DNA of 64,000 nucleotides. It comes from Arcanobacterium_A bovis. GTDB taxonomy: Bacteria > Actinomycetota > Actinomycetes > Actinomycetales > Actinomycetaceae. The stretch is from NCBI RefSeq assembly GCF_042655305.1, contig NZ_JBHSLR010000005.1, one strand, 5' to 3'. Of the stretch, positions 35,344 through 45,014 are shown in pieces. Position 1 is the first letter of the stretch. Each line of letters opens with the position of its first letter. A program made the position numbers and the translations under genes. The notes beneath the pieces are model-generated. The model was given only the letters and a program-made list of their open reading frames with translations, did no database searches and was not told the origin of the DNA.

Positions 35344-38004
35344 ATGACTGAAAACAACTCCGCATTGCTCGATCACACCGAGGTTCCGGAAAGGGCCGCT
35401 CTTGAAGGTCTCGAAGACCGCTGGGGCAAAACTTGGGCCGAAACTGGCACCTATTCATTCAATCGCGACACCAGCCGCGACCAAGTATTTTCGGTGGACA
35501 CTCCACCTCCTACAGTTTCTGGCTCGCTCCACGTCGGCCACGTTTTTAGCTACACCCACACCGACGTAATCGCACGCTACAAGCGTATGCAGGGCATGAA
35601 CGTCTTCTACCCTATGGGCTGGGACGACAACGGTCTTCCAACTGAGCGTCGCGTGCAGAACTACTACGGCGTGCGTTGCGATCCGTCGTTACCTTACGAG
35701 GAAAATTTTGTTCCTCCGCACGACGGCGGCGACGGTAAGTCGATCAAGTACGCCGATCAAGTACCGATTTCACGCCGCAACTTTATTGAGCTGTGTTGGA
35801 AACTCACAGCCGAAGACGAGAAACAGTTTGAGAATTTGTGGCGCCATCTCGGCCTGTCCGTGGACTGGGAGCAGAACTACCAAACCATCGGCGCCAAAGC
35901 ACAGAAGGTTGCACAGGCAGCATTCTTGAAGAACCTCGAGCGGGGTGAAGCCTATCAAGCCCAAGCTCCTGGTCTATGGGACGTCACCTTCCAGACCGCC
36001 GTCGCCCAAGCAGAACTTGAACCACGCGACTACCCCGGCGCCTACCATGCACTCGCTTTCCACACCGCAGCGGGAGACGACGTCGTCATCGAAACGACTC
36101 GCCCAGAGCTGCTACCTGCGTGTGTTGCGCTTATCGCGCATCCAGACGACGAGCGCTACCAGCATCTTTTTGGCACAACGGTGACCTCGCCTGTATTCAA
36201 CGTTGAGCTCCCAGTGTTGGCACATCCAGCAGCGGAGATGGACAAGGGCGCCGGCATCGCCATGTGCTGTACCTTTGGCGATCTCACCGACGTGCAATGG
36301 TGGCGCGAACTCTCGCTACCAATGCGCTCTGTGCTTGGAAAAGATGGCCGACTCATTCGGGAAACACCGCAGTGGATCACCGATCCTGCCGGCGTGGCAA
36401 TGTATGAAGAAATGGCTGGTAAAACGACTTTCTCTGCCCGCAAGACACTCGTTGAAAAGCTTAAAGAAACGGGCGAAATGATCGGCGATGAGAAACCGAC
36501 CACCCGTAAAACCAATTTCTTTGAAAAGGGCGATAAGCCACTCGAAATCGTCACCTCACGCCAGTGGTACATTCGCAACGGTGGTCAGCCACACACCGAG
36601 GCAAACGGAAATGACCTGCGCGAAAATCTCCTGTTCCGCGGCAAAGAGGTTGATTTCCACCCCGATTTCATGCGGGTTCGCTATGAGAACTGGGTACAAG
36701 GACTCAATACGGACTGGCTTATTTCTCGCCAGCGCTTCTTCGGCGTGCCGATTCCATTGTGGTACCGGATCACCGAATCTGGCGACGTAAATTACGACGA
36801 CGTACTCGTGCCTACTCTCGACCAGTTGCCGGTTGATCCGTCCTCGGATTGCCCTCCTGGTTTTGAGGAAGCTCAGCGCAATGTACCGGGCGGATTCGCT
36901 GCCGAAATCGACATTATGGATACTTGGGCGACATCCTCTCTCACCCCACAAATCGCTGGTGGCTGGCTGACTGACGAAGACCTGTTCAACAAGGTGTATC
37001 CGATGGACGTGCGCCCACAGGGTCAAGATATTATTCGCACCTGGCTCTTCTCGACCATCGTGCGTGCGCATCTTGAGTTTGGTGAAGTTCCATGGAAGCA
37101 TGCAGCGATTTCGGGTTGGATTCTCGATCCGGACCGCAAGAAGATGTCAAAGTCCAAGGGCAATGTTGTGACGCCGATGGGCTTGCTTGAAAAGCATGGT
37201 TCGGACGCCGTTAGATACTGGGCAGCGTCAGCTCGCCTTGGTACCGACGCGGCATTTGACGAACAGCAGATGAAGATCGGTCGTCGTCTGGCGATGAAGG
37301 TGCTCAATGCTTCGAAGTTTGCAATGCAGGCTTCTGGCGGTGGAGCTGCTGTTGATCTTGATTTAAGCGCAGTTGTGTGTGAACTTGATAAATCCCTTCT
37401 CGCCGAGCTCGCAACTGTGGTTGAACAGGCCACGGCAGCCATGGAGATTTTCGATCACACCAAGGCTCTCGAAGTAACGGAAACGTGTTTCTGGACTTTC
37501 TGCGATGATTACATTGAATTAGTCAAAGAGCGCGCCAACGACCGCGACAGCATCTACGCCCAGGCAGGCCGCGAAGCTGAGGTGCGTTCGGCTCGCGTAA
37601 CTCTCAATATCGCAGTGGATACCTTCGTTCGTTTACTTGCACCCTTCCTCCCCTACGCCACCGAAGAGGTCTGGTCGTGGTACCGCACCGGCTCGGTGCA
37701 CAAGGCTGTTTGGCCCACTGCGGCAGAGTTGGACGGGACAGGTGATGACGACACCGTGGTATCTGTTTTGCAGGCGGCTGGAGCTGCTCTTTCAGCGCTA
37801 CGCAAGGTCAAGACCGAACAGAAGGTGAGCCAGCGCACGCCGTATGCTGCTGTAACTTTGCAAGTTCCACAAGAAGTCATCGAATCAGTGGAAGCAGCCC
37901 GCGAAGACCTCGCAAATTCAGCTCATGTTCACGGCGAGTTTACTATAACATGCGATAATACAGACGGAGATATAGTTCTCGTTTCGGCGTTTGAACTCGA
38001 ATAA
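35344..38004 (+). CDS. valS: Valyl-tRNA synthetase
   Basis: A class I synthetase charging tRNA-Val, with editing of threonine. The HIGH-type motif is SGSLHVGHVFSYTHTD near residue 60, the KMSKS motif is DRKKMSKSKGNVVTP near 600, and the WDDNGLPTERRVQN segment is typical. The product is 886 residues, normal for the actinobacterial form. I chose the ATG at 35344 because GGGAGA lies eight bases upstream; the open frame extends 47 codons further into the divergent CofE-like gene. The acyl-CoA ligase follows after 74 bp. Confidence 0.96.
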   Translation: MTENNSALLDHTEVPERAALEGLEDRWGKTWAETGTYSFNRDTSRDQVFSVDTPPPTVSGSLHVGHVFSYTHTDVIARYKRMQGMNVFYPMGWDDNGLPTERRVQNYYGVRCDPSLPYEENFVPPHDGGDGKSIKYADQVPISRRNFIELCWKLTAEDEKQFENLWRHLGLSVDWEQNYQTIGAKAQKVAQAAFLKNLERGEAYQAQAPGLWDVTFQTAVAQAELEPRDYPGAYHALAFHTAAGDDVVIETTRPELLPACVALIAHPDDERYQHLFGTTVTSPVFNVELPVLAHPAAEMDKGAGIAMCCTFGDLTDVQWWRELSLPMRSVLGKDGRLIRETPQWITDPAGVAMYEEMAGKTTFSARKTLVEKLKETGEMIGDEKPTTRKTNFFEKGDKPLEIVTSRQWYIRNGGQPHTEANGNDLRENLLFRGKEVDFHPDFMRVRYENWVQGLNTDWLISRQRFFGVPIPLWYRITESGDVNYDDVLVPTLDQLPVDPSSDCPPGFEEAQRNVPGGFAAEIDIMDTWATSSLTPQIAGGWLTDEDLFNKVYPMDVRPQGQDIIRTWLFSTIVRAHLEFGEVPWKHAAISGWILDPDRKKMSKSKGNVVTPMGLLEKHGSDAVRYWAASARLGTDAAFDEQQMKIGRRLAMKVLNASKFAMQASGGGAAVDLDLSAVVCELDKSLLAELATVVEQATAAMEIFDHTKALEVTETCFWTFCDDYIELVKERANDRDSIYAQAGREAEVRSARVTLNIAVDTFVRLLAPFLPYATEEVWSWYRTGSVHKAVWPTAAELDGTGDDDTVVSVLQAAGAALSALRKVKTEQKVSQRTPYAAVTLQVPQEVIESVEAAREDLANSAHVHGEFTITCDNTDGDIVLVSAFELE

Positions 38005-38078
38005 ATCGACGTACTGCTATTTAATTGTAAATAAATAGAGGGCTTCATCGGGACGCTCGTAATACGGAGAGGACTAAT

Positions 38079-39914
38079 ATGAGTGAGTATTTGGAAGAAG
38101 AAGGCATTTCCTTTACGCCTGGAAAAATCCAAGTCACAGAGTCGATGTCTGTACCGGCATTGTTGCGGCGTCTCGGTGAAGAAACCCCCAAGCGTGTGGT
38201 GATCGAACGCAAATCTAACTTCTCAAATCAATGGATGCCTGTTACATTTGGGCAATTCATCAACGAGGTCCGGGAAGTTGCGCGTGGCTTCATCGCTTCG
38301 GGCATTAATGCCGGCGACAAAATTGCCATCATGGCACACACATCCTACGAGTGGTCGCTATTCGACTTCGCAATCCAGTTTGCAGGTGCATACGCTATCC
38401 CGATCTACGAAACTTCATCGACTGATCAAGCAAAGTGGATTATATCTAATGCAGGTATTCGCGCAGCAGTCGTTGAAAACGCCAACCTTAAAAATGTTCT
38501 TGAACCGCTACTAGGTAAGGTCAAGGGCTTCGAGACGATTTGGAGTCTCTCGGACGACGCCCAAGGCAAACTCACGCAGCTTGGAGCAAATGTCGACGAC
38601 GCCGAAATCGACGCGCGTATCGACGCTGTTCGCGCCGATGACCTGTGGACGATTATCTACACCTCGGGAACAACTGGACGCCCCAAGGGAGTGGAACTTT
38701 CCCAACGCAACGTGCTCCACGTCGTCATGAACGGCTCTACTCACAGTGGACTCATTAAAATACTCTCGAGTAAAGGCTCGCGCACGGTGCTCTTCCTACC
38801 GATGGCACACGTCTTCGCGCGGTTCATTAACCTCGTGGTGTTCTTTGGTGGAAGTGTGATTGGATATATTCCAGACACGCGCAACCTCGTGTCGGATATG
38901 CAAACGTTCAAGCCCACGTTCGTTTTGGCCGTTCCGCGCGTCTTTGAAAAGATTTACAACGCCGCTGATGCCAAAGCTGGTAGTGGCATCAAACTGCGCA
39001 CTTTCCGCAGTTTCGCCAAAGTTGCCATCAACTATTCCAGAGCTCTCGACACTCCAGAAGGTCCATCTAAGGCACTGTCGCTCCAGCGCCAGCTAGGCGA
39101 TAAGCTCGTTTACTCCACAATCCGCGAGCTCATGGGTGGCCGCTTAAAGTACGCTATTTCTGGTGGTGCACCGCTCGGCGAGCGCCTGGGCCATTTCTTC
39201 CGTGGCATGGGTATTACCGTTTTTGAAGGCTACGGCCTAACCGAAACCAGTGCTCCGACCACAGTCAATCGTTTAGATAAGATCAAGATCGGTTCAGTTG
39301 GGGCAGCATATCCAGGCTGCTACGTAAAGGTGGCAGACGACGGCGAAATCCTCGTTAAGGGCGATCACGTTTTCAAGCGGTACTACAACAACCCCAAGGC
39401 CACTGCCGAAGCGTTTACAGACGACGGCTGGTTCCGTACGGGCGATATTGGCCGTATCGACGAAGAAGAGTACGTCTGGATTACCGGACGTAAGAAAGAG
39501 TTGATTGTGACCGCCGGTGGTAAGAACGTTGCGCCAGCTGAGCTTGAGGATCGACTCCGCGGGCATCCGCTTATTTCTCAAGTGGTCGTGGTTGGCGACA
39601 AGAAGCCATTTATTGGTGCTCTCGTCACGCTAGATGCTGAGGCTCTCCCCCAGTGGTTGAGCAACCACAACCTTGAGCCGATTCCATTCTCGCAGGCGAT
39701 CAATGATCCACAAGTATTGGCTTCTATTGATCGTGCCATCAAGCGCGCGAATACCCACGTCTCACGCGCAGAATCGATTCGAAAATTCGTGATTTTGCCA
39801 AGCGACTTCACCGTGGAGAATGGATACCTCACGCCATCATTGAAGGTACGACGCAATCAAGTTCTTGAAGATTTTGCCGACACCATCGAAGAATTGTACG
39901 GCTCCAAGAATTAA
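38079..39914 (+). CDS. Long-chain fatty-acid--CoA ligase (AMP-forming)
   Basis: A 611-residue ANL-superfamily enzyme that activates fatty acids to acyl-CoA through an acyl-adenylate. The P-loop-like motif is YTSGTTGRPKGVELS, the adenine-binding segment is FEGYGLTETSAPTT and the hinge region is WFRTGDIGRIDEEEYVWITGRKKELIVTAGGKNVAP. The overall order resembles FadD15-type ligases of actinobacteria. A Shine-Dalgarno GGAGAGGAC lies before the ATG. It follows valS on the same strand but may have its own promoter. The C-terminal part has the Lys-containing TPSLKVRRNQ motif. Confidence 0.9.
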   Translation: MSEYLEEEGISFTPGKIQVTESMSVPALLRRLGEETPKRVVIERKSNFSNQWMPVTFGQFINEVREVARGFIASGINAGDKIAIMAHTSYEWSLFDFAIQFAGAYAIPIYETSSTDQAKWIISNAGIRAAVVENANLKNVLEPLLGKVKGFETIWSLSDDAQGKLTQLGANVDDAEIDARIDAVRADDLWTIIYTSGTTGRPKGVELSQRNVLHVVMNGSTHSGLIKILSSKGSRTVLFLPMAHVFARFINLVVFFGGSVIGYIPDTRNLVSDMQTFKPTFVLAVPRVFEKIYNAADAKAGSGIKLRTFRSFAKVAINYSRALDTPEGPSKALSLQRQLGDKLVYSTIRELMGGRLKYAISGGAPLGERLGHFFRGMGITVFEGYGLTETSAPTTVNRLDKIKIGSVGAAYPGCYVKVADDGEILVKGDHVFKRYYNNPKATAEAFTDDGWFRTGDIGRIDEEEYVWITGRKKELIVTAGGKNVAPAELEDRLRGHPLISQVVVVGDKKPFIGALVTLDAEALPQWLSNHNLEPIPFSQAINDPQVLASIDRAIKRANTHVSRAESIRKFVILPSDFTVENGYLTPSLKVRRNQVLEDFADTIEELYGSKN

Positions 39915-39927
39915 TTTCTCATGTGTT

Positions 39928-39963
39928 GTGTGGGAGGCAGGGTGCTCGCCGTGTCTCCCACAC
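39928..39963. terminator. Hairpin between the ligase and chorismate mutase genes
   Basis: GTGTGGGAG..CTCCCACAC arms of nine bp with an 18-base interior that can pair further. It lies between converging genes. Confidence 0.6.
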
Positions 39964-39979
39964 TCACGTTTAGGAATAC

Positions 39980-40273
39980 TTAAGCGAAATTATCTGCAAT
40001 ATCCTCGTGATGTTGAATAACTTCAGCCACAATGAACTTGAGGAATTTTTCGGCAAAGACAGGATCAAGTCCCGCATTTTGCGCCAGATCTCGCAACTGT
40101 GCAATTTGTTGTGCTTCTCGGTTTGTATCAGATGCAGGCAAAGAATACTGCGCTTTGAGTAAGCCAACCTGCTTCGTACAACGAAACCTCTCGGCAAGAA
40201 TATGCACGAGAGCTGCGTCAAGGTTGTCGATCGTCTTTCGATAAGCTTCCAGCTCAGGTGGAACTTCTACCAT
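39980..40273 (-). CDS. Chorismate mutase (AroQ type)
   Basis: A 97-residue all-helical AroQ-type chorismate mutase, converting chorismate to prephenate for Phe and Tyr. The pattern YRKTIDNLDAALVHILAERFRCTKQVGLLKAQ contains the active-site Arg and Lys, and DTNREAQQIAQLRDLAQNAGLD continues the second helix. I chose the ATG at 40273 because GTGAGG precedes it and family members start near EAYRKTIDNLD. It follows clpX by seven bp on the minus strand, an arrangement that I have no functional explanation for. Confidence 0.9.
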   Translation of the reverse strand: MVEVPPELEAYRKTIDNLDAALVHILAERFRCTKQVGLLKAQYSLPASDTNREAQQIAQLRDLAQNAGLDPVFAEKFLKFIVAEVIQHHEDIADNFA

Positions 40274-40280
40274 CTTAGCC

Positions 40281-41588
40281 TCACTCTTTGCTCGGATTTT
40301 GACCCACTGCTTTAGCAATTTTCCCAGATAGCACAAGGGTAGGTTCCGCCGTGCCATCAACAACATCTCTAGTAATCACAATCTTGTCTACATCGCTGCG
40401 AGATGGAATCTCAAACATGAGTTCACGCAAGATATTCTCCAAGATTGACCGCAAACCTCGTGCGCCAGTGCCACGTGCGATAGCTTCTTGCGCGATCTTT
40501 CGTAGCGCATCGGCCGTCATTTCAAGCTTCACGCCATCAAGTTCGAACATCTTTTGGTACTGCTTGAGGAGTGCATTTTTCGGCTCGGTGAGGATTCGCA
40601 CCAGATCATCCTCAGTGAGTGCTTCAACTGATGCGATAATCGGCAAACGCCCCACGAGTTCAGGAATCAGACCAAACTTGTGCAAATCGTCCGGCGTAAC
40701 TTCCTTGAAAACGTCTACGCCGGCGTCGGAATCGTGCAGCTGAGCTCCGAAACCGATACCACGTCGGCCAGCGCGCGTGGACACAATATCTTCCATACCC
40801 GCAAAGGCACCTGCCAAGATGAAAAGCACGTTCGACGTGTCTATCTGCAAAAATTCCTGCTGTGGATGCTTGCGTCCACCAGAAGGCGGCACCGAAGCGA
40901 CTGTGCCTTCGATAATTTTCAAGAGCGCCTGCTGCACGCCTTCACCCGATACATCCCGGGTGATCGACGGGTTTTCGGACTTACGAGAGATCTTGTCGAT
41001 TTCGTCAATGTAAATGATGCCCTTTTGAGCTCGTGGAATATCGTCGTCAGCTGCTTGGATCAACTTGAGCAAGATATTTTCGACGTCCTCACCCACGTAG
41101 CCGGCTTCGGTGAGTGCCGTGGCGTCAGCAATTGCGAATGGCACATTCAGCATGCGCGCCAAGGACTGGGCAAGATACGTTTTTCCTGTTCCGGTTGGCC
41201 CCATCAAAAGGATATTTGACTTCCCAATTTCGACGCCGTCTGCCTCGCCTTTCGCCGATTTAGACGAGGAATCTGAAAGTTTTTCCTGCGCACGGATGCG
41301 CTTGTAATGGTTGTAGACCGCTACTGCTAAGGTTCGCTTGGCATTTGATTGCCCAACCACGTATTCGTCAAGAAAATCGGATATTTCTTGCGGCTTTGGC
41401 AACTCAGTATTTGCAGGTAGAGCACTAGATTCTTGACCAAACTCTTCTTCGATAATCTCATTACAGAGCTCAATACACTCGTTGCAAATATACACTCCAG
41501 AGCCAGTGATGAGTTTACGCACCTGACGCTGACTCTTCTGACAAAAAGAGCACTTCAAAATATCTGCAGCGTCGGCAGTTGGTTTCAT
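40281..41588 (-). CDS. clpX: ATP-dependent Clp protease ATP-binding subunit ClpX
   Basis: ClpX unfolds proteins and feeds them to ClpP. The 435-residue chain has the N-terminal zinc-binding domain (CSFCQKSQRQVRKLITGSGVYICNECIELC), the AAA+ core with Walker A GPTGTGKTYLAQ, Walker B IIYIDEIDK and sensor-2 region GTGARGLRS, and the IGF-type ClpP loop (RRGIGFGA). An insert of about 20 residues before the P-loop (SDSSSKSAKGEADG) is longer than in E. coli ClpX. It lies after the clpP1-clpP2 pair, separated by a hairpin terminator, so it probably has its own promoter. Confidence 0.97.
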   Translation of the reverse strand: MKPTADAADILKCSFCQKSQRQVRKLITGSGVYICNECIELCNEIIEEEFGQESSALPANTELPKPQEISDFLDEYVVGQSNAKRTLAVAVYNHYKRIRAQEKLSDSSSKSAKGEADGVEIGKSNILLMGPTGTGKTYLAQSLARMLNVPFAIADATALTEAGYVGEDVENILLKLIQAADDDIPRAQKGIIYIDEIDKISRKSENPSITRDVSGEGVQQALLKIIEGTVASVPPSGGRKHPQQEFLQIDTSNVLFILAGAFAGMEDIVSTRAGRRGIGFGAQLHDSDAGVDVFKEVTPDDLHKFGLIPELVGRLPIIASVEALTEDDLVRILTEPKNALLKQYQKMFELDGVKLEMTADALRKIAQEAIARGTGARGLRSILENILRELMFEIPSRSDVDKIVITRDVVDGTAEPTLVLSGKIAKAVGQNPSKE

Positions 41589-41730
41589 TCCTCATCACCT
41601 CTCAAAACGAGCTTCCTCACCCTATTCCACACTATAAACAGCAAATCTTCCACCGCGGCACGCCCGAATATAGGGCACGCCATATTGTGATTTGAGCACA
41701 AAGCTTCATGCTACGATTCGCAAAAATACT

Positions 41731-41762
41731 CTGGAGGTGTTCACTACTGTGAACACCCCCAG
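41731..41762 (-). terminator. Terminator of the clpP1-clpP2 operon
   Basis: 14-bp arms (CTGGGGGTGTTCAC on the minus strand, one wobble) with a 4-base loop, followed by AGTATTTTTG. It lies 102 bp after the clpP2 stop and 143 bp before clpX. Confidence 0.85.
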
Positions 41763-41863
41763 AGAGCACTTTGCCAAAATCACTCTATGTTACACGTATT
41801 TGCACGTTGCAAGTTTTCGATTTGCGCACACAGAATAAATCTTGGCTAGGCAACAACAGCGCC

Positions 41864-42580
41864 TTATGCCTTCTGATCGGCCTTGCGGGAAGTGAGTACC
41901 TGATCTACCAAACCATACTCCTTCGCCTGCTCAGCGGTAAGGATCTTATCGCGGGCGATATCCTTCTCAATCTGCTCCGCAGATGTACCAGAATGCTTCG
42001 CCAATGTATCAATAAGCCAACGATTCATGCGGTCGATTTCATCGGCAACAATCGCAATATCCGATGCTTGGCCTTGCACGCCTTCCATAGCTGGCTGGTG
42101 GATCAAGATACGTGCATTTGGAAGCGCCAATCGACGTCCTGGCGATCCCGCGGCCAACAAGATAGCCGCTGCCGACGCTGCTTGCCCTAAACAAACCGTT
42201 TGAATCTGCGGCTTGATGTATTGCATTGTGTCGTAGATAGCTGTAAGAGCAGTGAACGATCCGCCCGGGGAATTGATATACATGGTAATTGGCGACTCGG
42301 GATCAATAGATTCGAGCACGAGCAACTGTGCCATAATATCGTCGGCTGAAGCATCATCAACCTGCACACCCAAAAATACGATGCGGTCTTCAAACAACTT
42401 AGCATATGGATCTTGGCGCTTATAACCATACGGCGTACGCTCTTCGAAATTTGGAAGAATATAACGATTCATCGGCATCGCTGGCGCAATACCCCCAGGC
42501 ATTGCATTCGATGCTGCAGCGTGCATAGCCTGTGCCTGCAGATGAGCCTGCGCGGAGGCATTAGGGAAGAAATTGTTCAT
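41864..42580 (-). CDS. clpP2: Clp protease proteolytic subunit, second copy
   Basis: The second ClpP of an actinobacterial ClpP1P2 pair, 238 residues. The serine active site lies in GQAASAAAILLAAGSPGRRLALPNARILIHQP, where the Ser is in QAASAAA and the His in LIHQP. The third residue, Asp, lies in the later part. A Met- and Ala-rich N-terminal extension of about 35 residues (AHLQAQAMHAAASNAMPGG) precedes the mature start. It follows clpP1 by 14 bp with AGGAGG upstream. In actinobacteria ClpP1 and ClpP2 form a mixed complex. Confidence 0.94.
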   Translation of the reverse strand: MNNFFPNASAQAHLQAQAMHAAASNAMPGGIAPAMPMNRYILPNFEERTPYGYKRQDPYAKLFEDRIVFLGVQVDDASADDIMAQLLVLESIDPESPITMYINSPGGSFTALTAIYDTMQYIKPQIQTVCLGQAASAAAILLAAGSPGRRLALPNARILIHQPAMEGVQGQASDIAIVADEIDRMNRWLIDTLAKHSGTSAEQIEKDIARDKILTAEQAKEYGLVDQVLTSRKADQKA

Positions 42581-42594
42581 GGTTCAAGCCTCCT

Positions 42595-43242
42595 TCAGTT
42601 TGTTTCTTCTTCGTGAGCTGGTACGGAACGATCAACGCCGCCGCCACCAATCACTGACGAAGAATTCGTGATGATATGGTCTGCAAAGCCGTACTCAACA
42701 GCTTCTTTTGCGGTGAACCAATGGTCGCGGTCAGAATCTTCGAGAATCTGCTCTACCGTCTTACCAGTGTGCTTAGCATTGAGCTCAGAAAGCTCTTGCT
42801 TCATCTGCAAAATCAAATCTGCATTAATGCGGATTTCAGTAGCTGTACCACCAGCGCCACCCAAAGGCTGATGCATCAGCACACGGGTGTGCGGGGTGAT
42901 ATACCGTTTACCTTTCGCTCCAGCTGAGAGGAGGAACTGCCCCATCGATGCAGCTAGACCCATACCTACGGTGGCCACATCAGGCTTGATGTACTCCATG
43001 GTGTCGAAAATAGCCATACCGGCGGTCACAGAGCCACCTGGAGAATTGATGTACAAGTAGATGTCTTTATCTGGATCTTCCGCAGCAAGTAGCAATAGCT
43101 GAGCACAAATCATATTGGCGTTCTCATCGCGAACCTGATCGCCGAGCCAAATAATCCGTTCTTTGAGCAAGCGATTGTAAATTGAGTCTCCCAGACCCAA
43201 ACCTTGTTGGCCCTCTCCCGCAAGCTGTGGCACGTTGGTCAC
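42595..43242 (-). CDS. clpP1: Clp protease proteolytic subunit, first copy
   Basis: The first ClpP of the pair, 215 residues. The active-site segment is GMGLAASMGQFLLSAGAKGKRYITPHTRVLMHQP, with Ser in AASMG and His in LMHQP. The start is a GTG at 43242, with AAGGAG six bases upstream; the open frame extends 15 codons further to an ATG without a Shine-Dalgarno, so the GTG is preferred. It lies after tig, separated by a long hairpin, and before clpP2. A ClgR-like box lies 119 bp upstream, suggesting its usual stress control. Confidence 0.95.
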   Translation of the reverse strand: MTNVPQLAGEGQQGLGLGDSIYNRLLKERIIWLGDQVRDENANMICAQLLLLAAEDPDKDIYLYINSPGGSVTAGMAIFDTMEYIKPDVATVGMGLAASMGQFLLSAGAKGKRYITPHTRVLMHQPLGGAGGTATEIRINADLILQMKQELSELNAKHTGKTVEQILEDSDRDHWFTAKEAVEYGFADHIITNSSSVIGGGGVDRSVPAHEEETN

Positions 43243-43360
43243 GTAAACTCCTTCTAAATTCAGGATTCTCACCGCGATACAAAACAAAACGGCGAAGAAA
43301 GTATTCCATATAAAAGATTAACTGGTTTTTGGCTAGATTCTTAGTTTCGTAGGCTGCTTT

Positions 43361-43371
43361 CGCTGATGGCG
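43361..43371 (-). promoter_or_regulatory. ClgR-like operator upstream of clpP1
   Basis: CGCTGATGGCG fits the core CGCYNANRGCG of the known ClgR consensus from corynebacteria and mycobacteria. It lies in the clpP1 promoter region. Flanking bases are less well matched. Confidence 0.5.
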
Positions 43372-43381
43372 CAGGACAAAC

Positions 43382-43419
43382 GAGGGAGGGAAGAGAAATG
43401 TGTTTCTCTTCCCTCCCTC
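43382..43419 (-). terminator. Terminator after tig
   Basis: Perfect 17-bp arms (GAGGGAGGGAAGAGAAA) with a 4-base loop, 51 bp after the tig stop. The minus strand has no U-tract after it. Confidence 0.75.
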
Positions 43420-43469
43420 AAGTCGAATTAACAGATCAAGGATTATCGTTTATCCGTGATCAACAATTC

Positions 43470-45014
43470 TCAGGCACCGAAATTGATCAATTCGTCCTTG
43501 GTGAGCTTCTTAGCTTCTGCTTCGCTCAGTTCACCGGTCGATACACGGTAAGCGATCCAATCAGCCTTCAAAGCCGACTTAGCAGGAGCTTCTCCTTCTT
43601 CAGCAGCTTCGTCAGCTGTCAGCTCTGCTTCTTCAACCTTATCTGCCTTCTTTGAAGCCTTCTTTTCGTCAGCCTTCTTGGTTACCTTGCGGGTAGCCTT
43701 CTTGTTGAATTCAGGAAGCTTCTCGTTTTCAGGAGCTTCACCCAGAACCGCAACTACATCGACTGCATTACCCTTGTCGTCCACTACCTTGGCAAGACGC
43801 ATTGCGGCAATAATTGCCTTGTTACGTGCAAGCTCGCCCGCAAACGCATTGAGCTGGTTAGCCTGAGCAGCTGCCTGGATAAACTGGTTAGGATCCATTC
43901 CGTACATCTGTGCTTGCTGCAAAAGGAAGTTGAGTAGCTCATCTTGAGCAACATCGACACCGAAGCCTTCAGCGTACTCGTCAAGCAAAAGCTGTAGCTT
44001 AAGCTGCTTCTCGATCTCGGCGCGGATTTCTTTGCCGTGCTCGTCGTTCGCATCCTTGCCTTCATTCTGCAAGTGATTTGCGACTTCTTCCTCAATCACA
44101 GACTGCGGAAGTGGGAAATCAGCGAGCTTTTCGAGCTCTGCAATCAGCTTCTGCTCGGCGCCCATGAGTTGAGCATCCGCCTTCGACTTTGCGGCGTTCT
44201 CACGTAGGTCAGCCTTGAGCTCGTCGATCGTGTCAAACTCCGACGCCAGCTGTGCGAACTCGTCATCAGCTTCTGGAAGCACGGATTCCTTCACCGAATG
44301 AACGGTTACGGTCACGTTCGCTTCTTCGCCTTCGTGGTCTCCACCAGCGAGCTTGGCGGTAAATTCGACGACGTCGCCCGCCTTAGCTCCGGTCAGAGCC
44401 TTGTCTTGTCCTTCGAGCATGTTGCCGTCACCAATGCGGTACGAAACGCCGGCAACGTCGTCAACCTCTTCGTCACCGATCTTGGCAACGAGGTCGATAT
44501 TGACGTAATCGCCCTTCTTGGCCTTGCGGTTCACATCGGTGAGAGTAGCGAAACGCTCCTGGAGATCAACGAGAGCTGTTGCTACGTCGTCGTCGCTAAC
44601 CTCGGTGGATGGAACTTCGATCGTGATATCGGCTGGATTTGGAAGCGAAATTTCTGGACGGACATCAACTTCAACGATGAACTTGAGCTCGGTGTTGTCG
44701 CCGTTACCAGACATCTCTGGCACTTCATTGATAGAAACTTCCGGACGCGACATTGGACGCACATCGGCTTCCACAACAGCCTGCTGGTAGTACGAATCGA
44801 GGTTATCGTTGATTGCCTGCTCGATAATGTAACCCTTGCCGATATTTGCTTCAAGAACGCGGCGAGGTGCCTTACCTGGGCGGAAGCCTGGGATATTTAC
44901 CTGCTTGGCGAGTGACTTCGCGGCCTTTTCGTAGGCTGGCTTGAACTCTTCGGCTGAAACGGCCACGTCCAGCTGAACGCGTGTCTCGCTGAGGTATTCG
45001 ACGGAATTCTTCAC
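43470..45014 (-). CDS. tig: Trigger factor
   Basis: Trigger factor is the ribosome-bound chaperone and prolyl isomerase. The ribosome-binding tail signature is GFRPGKAPRRVLE in residues 35-50, then the FKBP-type isomerase domain (KKGDYVNIDLVAKIGDEEVDDVAG) and the C-terminal helical domain. The 514-residue protein has a Lys/Ala/Glu-rich C-terminal extension (KKASKKADKVEEAELTADEA) that ends in a DWIAYRVSTGELSEAEAKKL segment. I chose the GTG at 45014 because GGAG lies eight bases upstream, and the N-terminus VKNSVEYLSETRV matches the family. An ATG at 45032 would add six residues. Confidence 0.95.
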   Translation of the reverse strand: MKNSVEYLSETRVQLDVAVSAEEFKPAYEKAAKSLAKQVNIPGFRPGKAPRRVLEANIGKGYIIEQAINDNLDSYYQQAVVEADVRPMSRPEVSINEVPEMSGNGDNTELKFIVEVDVRPEISLPNPADITIEVPSTEVSDDDVATALVDLQERFATLTDVNRKAKKGDYVNIDLVAKIGDEEVDDVAGVSYRIGDGNMLEGQDKALTGAKAGDVVEFTAKLAGGDHEGEEANVTVTVHSVKESVLPEADDEFAQLASEFDTIDELKADLRENAAKSKADAQLMGAEQKLIAELEKLADFPLPQSVIEEEVANHLQNEGKDANDEHGKEIRAEIEKQLKLQLLLDEYAEGFGVDVAQDELLNFLLQQAQMYGMDPNQFIQAAAQANQLNAFAGELARNKAIIAAMRLAKVVDDKGNAVDVVAVLGEAPENEKLPEFNKKATRKVTKKADEKKASKKADKVEEAELTADEAAEEGEAPAKSALKADWIAYRVSTGELSEAEAKKLTKDELINFGA

